Source: Limnohabitans curvus (GTDB lineage: Bacteria; Pseudomonadota; Gammaproteobacteria; Burkholderiales; Burkholderiaceae_C). Taken from it: a stretch of DNA of 64,000 bases. The stretch covers positions 620,001 to 684,000 of the forward strand of contig NZ_NESP01000001.1 of assembly GCF_003063475.1 (NCBI RefSeq). Direction: 5' to 3'. Below, one piece after another: positions 57,833-64,000 of the stretch. Under the pieces are notes generated by a model, which saw only the letters and a program-made list of their open reading frames with translations, did no database searches and had not been told where the DNA came from. Both the position numbers and the translations under genes were made by a program. How positions within the stretch are numbered: the first letter of the stretch is position 1; each line of letters starts with the position of its first letter.

Positions 57833-58507
57833 ATGATCAAGCTCATTGTTGGCCTGGGCAACCCCGGCACTGAATACGAAGCCACGCGCCACAACGCAGG
57901 CTTTTGGTGGATAGACACCGTGGCACGCGACCTCAAGGTCACGCTGCAACCTGACCGCGCGTACCACGGCTTGGTGGCACGCACTTCGGTCAAAGGCGAG
58001 AACGTGTGGCTGCTAGAGCCCCAAACCTTCATGAACCTCTCGGGCAAATCGGTGGGGGCGTTGGCACGCTTCTTCAAAATTCAGCCACAAGAAATTTTGG
58101 TGGTCCACGACGAGTTGGACATCACGCCTGGCGAAGCCAAACTCAAACTCGGAGGCAGCCATGCGGGCCACAATGGTTTACGCGACATCCATGCACAGCT
58201 CGGCACAGACCAATACTGGCGACTGCGCATTGGCATTGGCCACCCCGGTGTGAAATCAGAGGTTGCGAATTGGGTGCTGAAAAAACCAGCCCCCGACCAA
58301 CGTACCGCCATTGAAGACTGCATCACACGCACCAGCTTGGCCTTGCCGCATTTGCTTGCGGGCGACATGGTGAAAGCCACGCAAATGATTCACACAGCCA
58401 AGCCGCCCCGGCCCAAACCACCTCGGCCGGCCACGCTGCCTGGCACTGAGAAGACAGGGGCTACCCATGCAGAAACAACGCCAACCCAAGGGACTGACGC
58501 CAGCTGA
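57833..58507 (+). CDS. pth: Peptidyl-tRNA hydrolase
   Basis: A 224-residue Pth that recycles peptidyl-t[24 protein letters not shown] holds the catalytic His (His20) and Asn; [13 protein letters not shown] and [30 protein letters not shown] hold the second conserved blocks. The C-terminal 35 residues are a Pro/Thr-rich tail ([15 protein letters not shown]) beyond the normal fold (about 190 residues); its end overlaps the next gene by 41 bp. Confidence 0.96.
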   Translation: MIKLIVGLGNPGTEYEATRHNAGFWWIDTVARDLKVTLQPDRAYHGLVARTSVKGENVWLLEPQTFMNLSGKSVGALARFFKIQPQEILVVHDELDITPGEAKLKLGGSHAGHNGLRDIHAQLGTDQYWRLRIGIGHPGVKSEVANWVLKKPAPDQRTAIEDCITRTSLALPHLLAGDMVKATQMIHTAKPPRPKPPRPATLPGTEKTGATHAETTPTQGTDAS

Positions 58508-58961
58508 TTATTTGAAGGGTTTAGCCTTCATTTTTAGTACGTGGAGCCTCATGCCCACGCATGCCGAGACGGTCTACCGCTGCGACGAGGCCTACAGCAC
58601 GTCAAACCAATGCGCCAATGCCGTAGCAACAGAGGTCAAGCCATCTTCGATACTACGCACCACGGGGCAAGACAAAAACAACGCAGCCGCCAGTGACTTG
58701 CGCGACGCACAAACCCTAGAAAAACAAAGGCGACAAGCTGAGCATCAAGCAGCCCAAACGGCACCCGTGCGAGTCAGTACCCCCCAGACACTGCCTCCCA
58801 TCGCTACAAATAACGAGCCTTTAGCCCCCAACGGCAAGCACAAAGGCAAACACGCACGCAAACCAACAAGCCCCTACTTCACGGCCGTCAACCCCAACGC
58901 CGCGCCCAAAAAGAAAAGCACCGCCAAAGCGGTGCCTGCTGGAGCAACATCGAGCCAGTGA
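58467..58961 (+). CDS. Exported protein of unknown function
   Basis: A 164-residue protein with a signal-like N-terminus ([18 protein letters not shown] then ETVYRCDE). A short Cys pair lies in [16 protein letters not shown], reminiscent of DUF4124-type modules, followed by a charged segment ([17 protein letters not shown]) and a low-complexity Lys/Ala/Pro tail. The start at 58467 gives the signal and overlaps pth by 41 bp; a start at Met29 would lose it. Function unknown. Confidence 0.65.
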   Translation: MQKQRQPKGLTPADYLKGLAFIFSTWSLMPTHAETVYRCDEAYSTSNQCANAVATEVKPSSILRTTGQDKNNAAASDLRDAQTLEKQRRQAEHQAAQTAPVRVSTPQTLPPIATNNEPLAPNGKHKGKHARKPTSPYFTAVNPNAAPKKKSTAKAVPAGATSSQ

Positions 58962-58991
58962 AGCGCAGCGCGCTGCATGGCCAAGGCCTGA

Positions 58992-59264
<273 letters not shown>

Positions 59265-59319
59265 CTAAACAAAGATTTAATTATCCCCGCTTGCCAGCCC
59301 ACGCCATGTGGCGTAGCAC

Positions 59320-60054
59320 TTAGGCCACACCGTTGGCGTGTGTTTGCTCATCCGTTTGGTGGTGCGGCTGGCCACGGGCTTTGAGTAAGCGCTTTTGACT
59401 GTAGACCGGCTGCTCAGGTAAATCTGCCAAATGTGCGGCATCAGCCCACACTTGAATCTGCAGCGCACCATCACGCCAAGCCACTTGATTCAAACCTGCG
59501 TTGGGAATATCACACACACGCGGGCCACTGAGTGACAAGGCTTGCGCATGACGCCACACCATGTCGAGCACGCCACCGTGCGTGACCACCACCACATGCT
59601 CACCGGCGTATTGGGTCGCCAACTCTTGTAGCGCGGCAATCACGCGCTCATGAAACGCACGCGCGGTTTCTGCTCCCTCCACCGCATCATCGGCATCAAA
59701 AGCCAACCAGCGCTGCCACGCCTCAGGATATTGAGCTTGAATATCGGGGCTGCGCATGCCTTCAAACATGCCATAGCACTGCTCGCGCAGGCCAGCATTC
59801 AAAATACAAGAGTACCCCAACACCTCAGCCACGGGTTGCGCGGTTTGTTGGGCACGCAGCAAATCGCTGCTGATGAGTCGGGTGGGCACACGGCCCTGCG
59901 CTTGCCATTCACCCAAAGCTTGCACCATGCGGGTTTTCAAACGCTGGGCTTGTTCAAAGCCCATGTCGTTGAGCGGCACATCGAGCTGGCCTTGAAAACG
60001 CAACTCGCGATTCCATGCGGTTTCGCCGTGACGAATGAGCAAAAAATCAGTCAC
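59320..60054 (-). CDS. Histidine phosphatase family protein (phosphoglycerate mutase-like)
   Basis: A 244-residue protein. The catalytic RHG is in LIRHGETAWNRELRFQGQLDVPL (His9), with a second His in VVVTHGGVLDMV near residue 155 and Glu in EQCYGMFEGM. The substrate cannot be told: relatives include GpmB-like, CobC-like and general phosphatases. It overlaps coaD by four bases. Confidence 0.9.
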   Translation of the reverse strand: MTDFLLIRHGETAWNRELRFQGQLDVPLNDMGFEQAQRLKTRMVQALGEWQAQGRVPTRLISSDLLRAQQTAQPVAEVLGYSCILNAGLREQCYGMFEGMRSPDIQAQYPEAWQRWLAFDADDAVEGAETARAFHERVIAALQELATQYAGEHVVVVTHGGVLDMVWRHAQALSLSGPRVCDIPNAGLNQVAWRDGALQIQVWADAAHLADLPEQPVYSQKRLLKARGQPHHQTDEQTHANGVA

Positions 60055-60548
60055 TTCGCGGCACGCTTGGCCAACAAACGCTCATACACACCTGCCGACA
60101 CCAAGTTCTGACCATCATCACCCGCGCCCAGCAAAGAGATTTCGCGCACAAAGGTGCTTGAAATGAATTGGTATTTGGCACTAGGGGTGAGAAACACGGT
60201 TTCGACCTCAGGCATCAGCTCACGGTTCATGCCGGCGAGTTGAAACTCGTAGTCAAAGTCAGTCACGGTGCGCACACCGCGCACCATCACGGTGGCGTTG
60301 TGGCTGCGCACAAAGTCGCGGGCCAAGCCGGTGAAGGGCACCACTTCCACTTGAGGGTATGCGGCCATCGCCTCACGCGCCATGTCCATGCGCTCGTCCA
60401 AGGTGAACAAGGCTTTCTTGTGGTGGGCGGTAGCCACCGCCAAGATGACTTTGTCAAACATGGCAGCGGCCCGCAACACGATGTCTTCATGGCCCAAGCT
60501 GATGGGGTCAAAGGTGCCGGGATAAATGGCCACAACTTGCTTGGACAT
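60051..60548 (-). CDS. coaD: Phosphopantetheine adenylyltransferase
   Basis: A 165-residue nucleotidyltransferase, the fourth step of CoA synthesis. YPGTFDPISLGHEDIVLRAAAMFD (residues 9-32) holds the (T/H)xGH-type motif, MVRGVRTVTDFDYEFQLAGMNR the central block and FISSTFVREI the C-terminal one. It overlaps the histidine phosphatase gene and lies 36 bp after rsmD. Confidence 0.98.
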   Translation of the reverse strand: MSKQVVAIYPGTFDPISLGHEDIVLRAAAMFDKVILAVATAHHKKALFTLDERMDMAREAMAAYPQVEVVPFTGLARDFVRSHNATVMVRGVRTVTDFDYEFQLAGMNRELMPEVETVFLTPSAKYQFISSTFVREISLLGAGDDGQNLVSAGVYERLLAKRAAK

Positions 60549-60584
60549 GAGACGCTCCTACGTGTTTCTAAAGGTCAAAACTGA

Positions 60585-61208
60585 TTATGCAATCCGGCGC
60601 AGCAAGTGCGCGTGCACCGCACCGGCCTTGAGGTGGCGGTGCAGCATGAGGCCCATGGGCTCAAGCTGCTCGTCCGTCCACGCCACAGGGGCTTCGAGGT
60701 ACACATAGCCATCGGCCTTCACCGCTTTGGCGGCAGCTTGCAACGCGGGCTCAAACAACCCGCCATCAAACGGCGGGTCGATGAAGATCAAATCCACGCT
60801 CGCTGCGCTGAGCTGCTTCAGACAGGCCACGCCATCGGTGCGAAGCACATGTACGTTGGTGGCCTTAAGGCGGTTTACTTGGGTGCTGAGTTGCGCCACC
60901 AAAGCGGGGTCGAGTTCACACACCTGCACATGGGCTGCGCCGCGTGAAGCAGCTTCAAGGCCCAAAGCGCCTGTGCCCGCAAATGGGTCCACACAGCGCC
61001 AGCCCAGCAGCGACTGGCCCAGCCAGTTGAACAAGGTCTCGCGCACGCGGTCGGGCGTGGGGCGCAGGCCGGGCTTTAAGGCCACGGGCAGTTTGGTGCG
61101 GCGCCATTCGCCGCCGATGATGCGCACCTCGCCTGCACCTTTGTGCCGTTTTTCAACGACGGGTTTGGCGGGGGGGGCATTGAAAGATTGTGGTGTGCGG
61201 GTTTTCAT
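60585..61208 (-). CDS. rsmD: 16S rRNA (guanine-966-N2)-methyltransferase
   Basis: A 207-residue AdoMet methyltransferase. EVRIIGGEWRRTKLPVAL opens the domain, RPTPDRVRETLFNWL follows, AdoMet binding is CVDPFAGTGALGLEAASRGA, and the catalytic motif is LIFIDPPFDGGLF. The start at 61208 matches the family; a much longer frame to 61358 overlaps the divergent ftsY. rsmD-coaD adjacency is widespread. Confidence 0.96.
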   Translation of the reverse strand: MKTRTPQSFNAPPAKPVVEKRHKGAGEVRIIGGEWRRTKLPVALKPGLRPTPDRVRETLFNWLGQSLLGWRCVDPFAGTGALGLEAASRGAAHVQVCELDPALVAQLSTQVNRLKATNVHVLRTDGVACLKQLSAASVDLIFIDPPFDGGLFEPALQAAAKAVKADGYVYLEAPVAWTDEQLEPMGLMLHRHLKAGAVHAHLLRRIA

Positions 61209-61238
61209 AGAATGGACTGATTCTAGAAACCCCCACAC

Positions 61239-62303
61239 ATGTTTAGCTTCTTCAAGAAAAAAATCACTGGCCAGCCTGCTACCGAAGCAACGGGCAACAG
61301 CACAGCCACACCTGCGAACACCTCGGCTAGCGCCGCTCCATCTGAAGTCACACCACAACAGATGCCAGCCGAGCGTCCCCGCGCAAGCTGGATGGCCCGC
61401 TTAGGCCAAGGCCTGCGCCGCACCGGCCAAACCATCAGCACCGTGTTCACGGGCACCAAGATTGATGACGCGCTCTATGAAGAACTCGAAACTGCCCTGC
61501 TCATGGCCGATGCAGGCGTGCAAGCCACCGAGTATTTGCTGGCCGACTTGAAAAAACGCGTCAAAGACACCGGCGCCACCGAGCCCTCGGCCGTCAAGGC
61601 GCTCTTGGCCGCTTCGATTTCCCAACTACTCAAGCCTTTAGAAAAGCCCCTCACCATCGGCGCGCACAAGCCCACCATCATCATGGTGGCTGGCGTCAAT
61701 GGCGCAGGCAAAACCACCTCGATTGGCAAACTCACCCGCCATTTGAGCGATAGCGGTGCCTCGGTGCTGCTGGCAGCAGCCGACACCTTCCGCGCCGCGG
61801 CACGTGAACAGCTCGCCGTTTGGGCCACGCGCAACACGGTGGAAATCGTCAGCCAAGAAGGCGGCGACCCGGCTTCTGTGAGCTTTGATGCCGTCACCGC
61901 AGGCCGCGCACGCGGCAAAGACGTGGTGCTGGTCGACACCGCAGGCCGCCTGCCCACGCAGCTGCACCTGATGGAAGAGCTGAAAAAAATCAAACGTGTG
62001 GTGCAAAAGGCCGAAGCAACTGGACCGCACGAAGTGTTGCTGGTGATTGACGGCAACACCGGCCAAAACGCCCTCGCGCAAGTGAAGGCGTTTGACGAAA
62101 CGCTGGGTTTGACCGGCCTCATCGTCACAAAACTCGACGGCACCGCCAAAGGTGGCGTGCTGGCCGCCATTGCGCTTTGGGGCCAAGGCCGTGTGGCAGC
62201 GGGGGGCTCGGCCGTGCCTGTGTATTTCATCGGCGTGGGCGAAGCCGTGGAAGACCTGGAAACCTTCAACGCCCAAGAGTTTGCCGACGCCCTCTTGGGC
62301 TAA
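61239..62303 (+). CDS. ftsY: Signal recognition particle receptor FtsY
   Basis: A 354-residue SRP-type GTPase. A short N-terminal segment (about 45 residues, basic then Ala/Thr-rich) replaces the long acidic A domain of E. coli. The N domain is followed by the G domain: VAGVNGAGKTTSIGKL (150-165), DTFRAAAREQL, LVDTAGRLPTQL and TKLDGTAKGG. It docks SRP-ribosome complexes at the membrane. Divergent from rsmD across 30 bp. Confidence 0.97.
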   Translation: MFSFFKKKITGQPATEATGNSTATPANTSASAAPSEVTPQQMPAERPRASWMARLGQGLRRTGQTISTVFTGTKIDDALYEELETALLMADAGVQATEYLLADLKKRVKDTGATEPSAVKALLAASISQLLKPLEKPLTIGAHKPTIIMVAGVNGAGKTTSIGKLTRHLSDSGASVLLAAADTFRAAAREQLAVWATRNTVEIVSQEGGDPASVSFDAVTAGRARGKDVVLVDTAGRLPTQLHLMEELKKIKRVVQKAEATGPHEVLLVIDGNTGQNALAQVKAFDETLGLTGLIVTKLDGTAKGGVLAAIALWGQGRVAAGGSAVPVYFIGVGEAVEDLETFNAQEFADALLG

Positions 62304-62308
62304 GCCAT

Positions 62309-62533
62309 TCAGGGCTTTAAAACGCCCTTCAGGCTATCGCGCCAGCGGCCACAGCGCTCATGCGCCTCCACCACGGGATAACTGTCCATGCGGCCCTGCT
62401 TGCGCGTGAGCGGCGGCTGGATGTAATAGCCCAAACCACAACGCAGCTGGGTTTCGGATGAGTCGGAATTCAGCACATGCGCGCAGCTCTTGCAGCACTG
62501 CACGGCAATTCGCTCCAAGGTCATGGGGGGCAT
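62309..62533 (-). CDS. Unrecognised 74-residue cysteine protein with a LexA-like box in its promoter
   Basis: A 74-residue protein starting MPPMTLERIAVQCCKSC, with Cys at residues 13, 14, 17, 32 and 61 (in CCKSC, RCGLGYYIQP and ERCGRWRDSL). No signal or membrane segment. The pattern could bind zinc or iron-sulfur, but I do not know the family. AAGGAG at 6 bases before the ATG is an excellent ribosome-binding site, and a good sigma-70 promoter with a CTG-N10-CAG box lies just upstream, both of which argue that the gene is real and regulated. A link with DNA damage is inference from the box only. Confidence 0.7.
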   Translation of the reverse strand: MPPMTLERIAVQCCKSCAHVLNSDSSETQLRCGLGYYIQPPLTRKQGRMDSYPVVEAHERCGRWRDSLKGVLKP

Positions 62534-62548
62534 AATGGGCTCCTTAAA

Positions 62549-62568
62549 TACTGTGATTATTTTCAGTA
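62549..62568. promoter_or_regulatory. LexA-like (SOS) box
   Basis: TACTGTGATTATTTTCAGTA: CTG-N10-CAG with matching outer TA bases, 18 of 20 positions compatible with a symmetric proteobacterial LexA box by half-site. It overlaps the -10 of the 74-residue gene's promoter. A wider inverted repeat AATACTGTG/CACAGTATT (62547-62555, 62581-62589) surrounds it, so a different dimeric repressor remains possible. Confidence 0.5.
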
Positions 62569-62592
62569 TATGTTAAAAAACACAGTATTCAA
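62565..62592 (-). promoter_or_regulatory. Promoter of the 74-residue protein gene
   Basis: On the minus strand TTGAAT (62592-62587), a 16-base spacer and TATACT (62570-62565), giving a leader of about 25 bases. It overlaps the LexA-like box and the outer inverted repeat. Confidence 0.6.
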
Positions 62593-62634
62593 AGCGCACC
62601 TTTACCAAGGGTTAACCCATAAACTTAGCAGGGT

Positions 62635-62661
62635 TTAGCACTCTTAATGCAGGAGTGCTAA
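62635..62661. promoter_or_regulatory. CIRCE element (HrcA operator) before rpoH
   Basis: TTAGCACTC-TTAATGCAG-GAGTGCTAA, a perfect match to the 9-N9-9 CIRCE consensus, 33 bp upstream of the rpoH ATG. It overlaps TTAGCA (-35-like) and TAATAT (-10-like, 62659-62664), so bound HrcA would block the promoter. HrcA is encoded in the window at 46494-47495. Confidence 0.95.
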
Positions 62662-62694
62662 TATACGTTTTAGTTATCCGAAAGGACTAATTCC

Positions 62695-63618
62695 ATGACT
62701 GCAATCACCCATCAGCCACTCGCTATGACCAACCCTTGGGGCTTGGTTCCGTCGCTGGGCAACTTGGATGCCTACATCACCGCTGCCAACCGTTTGCCTA
62801 TGCTCACGCTAGAGCAAGAGCAGGAATTTGCGCGTCAACTCAAAGACAACAACGACATCGAAGCCGCTGGAAAGCTGGTGCTCTCGCACCTGCGTTTGGT
62901 GGTCTCGGTGTCGCGCCAATACTTGGGCTACGGCCTGCCACACGCTGACCTGATTCAAGAAGGCAACATCGGCTTGATGAAAGCCGTCAAACGCTTTGAC
63001 CCTGACCAAGGCGTGCGTTTGGTGAGCTACGCCATGCACTGGATCAAGGCCGAGATTCACGAATACATCTTGAAAAACTGGCGCATGGTCAAAGTGGCCA
63101 CCACCAAGGCACAGCGCAAACTGTTTTTCAACCTGCGCTCCATGAAGCAAGGCTTCAAGGCTGACGCAGCCGAAGCCACACACCGCAACACCCTCAACCC
63201 ACAAGAGGTGGATGCGGTCGCGACCAAGCTCAACGTCAAGCCCGAAGAAGTGCTGGAGATGGAAATGCGCATGTCTGGCGGCGATGTGCTGCTAGACCCG
63301 ACACCGAACGAAGACAGCGACGAGGCCTTTGGCCCCATTGCCTACTTGACCGACACCAACCACGAGCCCACCGCCATGATGGCCGCGCACCAGCGCGATG
63401 TATTGGCCTCTGACGGTATCGCTGCGGCACTGAACGTGCTGGATGAGCGCAGCCGCCGCATCGTGGAAGAGCGTTGGCTAAAAGTGCAAGACAACGGCTC
63501 AGGCGGCATGACACTGCATGACTTGGCCGCTGAATACGGCGTGAGCGCTGAACGCATCCGCCAAATCGAAGTCGCTGCCATGAAGAAAATGAAAGCGGCG
63601 CTGGCTGAATACGCGTAA
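62695..63618 (+). CDS. rpoH: RNA polymerase heat-shock sigma factor sigma-32
   Basis: A 307-residue sigma factor. Region 2 is LVLSHLRLVVSVSRQYLGYGLPHADLIQEG to about residue 135 with the core-binding and -10 parts, the RpoH box QRKLFFNLR lies at 140-148, and region 4 is YGVSAERIRQIEVAAMKKMK. RpoH directs chaperone and protease genes. A perfect CIRCE element precedes it, so transcription should respond to HrcA. AAAGGA lies upstream of the ATG. Confidence 0.98.
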   Translation: MTAITHQPLAMTNPWGLVPSLGNLDAYITAANRLPMLTLEQEQEFARQLKDNNDIEAAGKLVLSHLRLVVSVSRQYLGYGLPHADLIQEGNIGLMKAVKRFDPDQGVRLVSYAMHWIKAEIHEYILKNWRMVKVATTKAQRKLFFNLRSMKQGFKADAAEATHRNTLNPQEVDAVATKLNVKPEEVLEMEMRMSGGDVLLDPTPNEDSDEAFGPIAYLTDTNHEPTAMMAAHQRDVLASDGIAAALNVLDERSRRIVEERWLKVQDNGSGGMTLHDLAAEYGVSAERIRQIEVAAMKKMKAALAEYA

Positions 63619-63635
63619 AGCAAACCAACCAACGC

Positions 63636-63672
63636 AAAGGGCCGTCATGTAAAACATGGCGGCCCTTTTTGT
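63636..63672. terminator. Bidirectional terminator after rpoH
   Basis: AAAGGGCCGTCATGT-AAA-ACATGGCGGCCCTTTTTG, a 15-bp stem with one wobble pair. It also serves the convergent SCO gene. Confidence 0.92.
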
Positions 63673-63691
63673 TTAGCTTAAGCCAACAGCG

Positions 63692-64000
63692 TCAAGGCGT
63701 TGTTTTCAGCAAAGTCAGAATGTCCTGCGCCAACACCTGCGGGCCCACACCATAGCGGCTGTAGAGACGCAAGTTGCCTTGGGTGTCGTACACATAGCTA
63801 CCGGCAGAGTGGTCCATGGTGTAGCTGGTGGGCGTTTTGCCATCCACCTTTTTGTAATAAATCTTGTAGTCCTTGGCAACCACTGCCAATTGCTCAGGCG
63901 TGGGAATGAACGCTACAAATGTGGGATCGAAGTTGGCCATGTAGGCCTTGAGCAATTCTGCTGTGTCGCGCGCGGGGTCCACCGTCACAAACACACCTTG
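63692..64000 (-). CDS. SCO1/SenC-family copper chaperone, truncated by the window edge
   Basis: The C-terminal 102 codons only; the start lies beyond 64000. The visible part has FVTVDPARDTAELLKAYMANF, then FIPTPEQLAVVAKDYKIYYKK and the conserved DHSAGSYVYDTQGNLRLYSRYG with the copper-ligand His. SCO proteins deliver copper or reducing power to the CuA site of cytochrome c oxidase. The N-terminal CxxxC is outside the window. Confidence 0.93.
   Translation of the reverse strand, partial: QGVFVTVDPARDTAELLKAYMANFDPTFVAFIPTPEQLAVVAKDYKIYYKKVDGKTPTSYTMDHSAGSYVYDTQGNLRLYSRYGVGPQVLAQDILTLLKTTP

Overview
The window looks like a chromosomal stretch of a betaproteobacterium of the order Burkholderiales, most likely family Comamonadaceae (Limnohabitans/Rhodoferax-like; the genus cannot be fixed by eye). 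The basis is the gene orders (rpsP-rimM-trmD-rplS; purM / AI-2E exporter-hda-HAD-pcnB-folK; lolB-ispE-tRNA-Gln-prs-rplY-pth; nadK-recN-rapZ with divergent hrcA), two Bug-type periplasmic solute-binding proteins, and the moderately GC-rich, strongly biased codon use, which also produces many long antisense shadow frames. Gene density is very high, and no gene-free stretch exceeds 300 bases. I see no transposase, integrase, phage gene, CRISPR array, toxin-antitoxin pair or recognisable defence system.

Layout. 1-9.8 kb (mostly minus): a truncated CobD/AmpE-like membrane protein, a NUDIX CoA pyrophosphatase, the rpsP-rimM-trmD-rplS operon, a TM2 protein, a phosphate transporter with its DUF47 partner, a DUF486 protein, folK, pcnB, a HAD phosphatase and hda. 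9.8-17.8 kb: AI-2E family exporter, purM, a SirB1-like protein, murJ, rpsT, DUF3579, argD-argF and a YkgJ protein. 17.8-21.5 kb: FAD monooxygenase, a Bug protein and trhP. 21.6-32.9 kb: a TCA-cycle block, with mdh-citE-like-exported protein-acnB on the minus strand and a divergent gntR followed by sdhCDAB-sdhE-gltA on the plus strand. 33-45.5 kb: two small Cys-bearing proteins, rdgC, tRNA-Ser, hemW-rdgB-rph, yicC-gmk-rpoZ-rsh, greB, a glycine-zipper lipoprotein, a ModA-like protein, a second Bug protein, an AT-rich MASE1-like orphan and two tRNAs. 45.5-52.8 kb: a DMT transporter, hrcA / nadK-recN-rapZ, mutY-mutM. 52.9-64 kb: TPR-lolB-ispE-tRNA-Gln-prs-rplY-pth-exported protein, a ferredoxin, a histidine phosphatase, coaD, rsmD / ftsY, a 74-residue Cys protein / rpoH, and a truncated SCO protein.

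Most of this is core housekeeping: translation, nucleotide and cofactor supply, the TCA cycle, repair and envelope. I found no clearly new multi-gene system. The best leads are regulatory: (i) a perfect CIRCE element in front of rpoH, with hrcA also in the window; (ii) a LexA-like box inside a good promoter for an unrecognised 74-residue cysteine protein in the same intergenic region; (iii) a 12-bp palindrome TCTTATATAAGA upstream of DUF3579/argD and a near copy over the mdh promoter beside gntR; (iv) a 15-codon upstream ORF with nested hairpins directly before argD; and (v) an AT-rich membrane-protein orphan at the 3' end of a tRNA-Arg gene.
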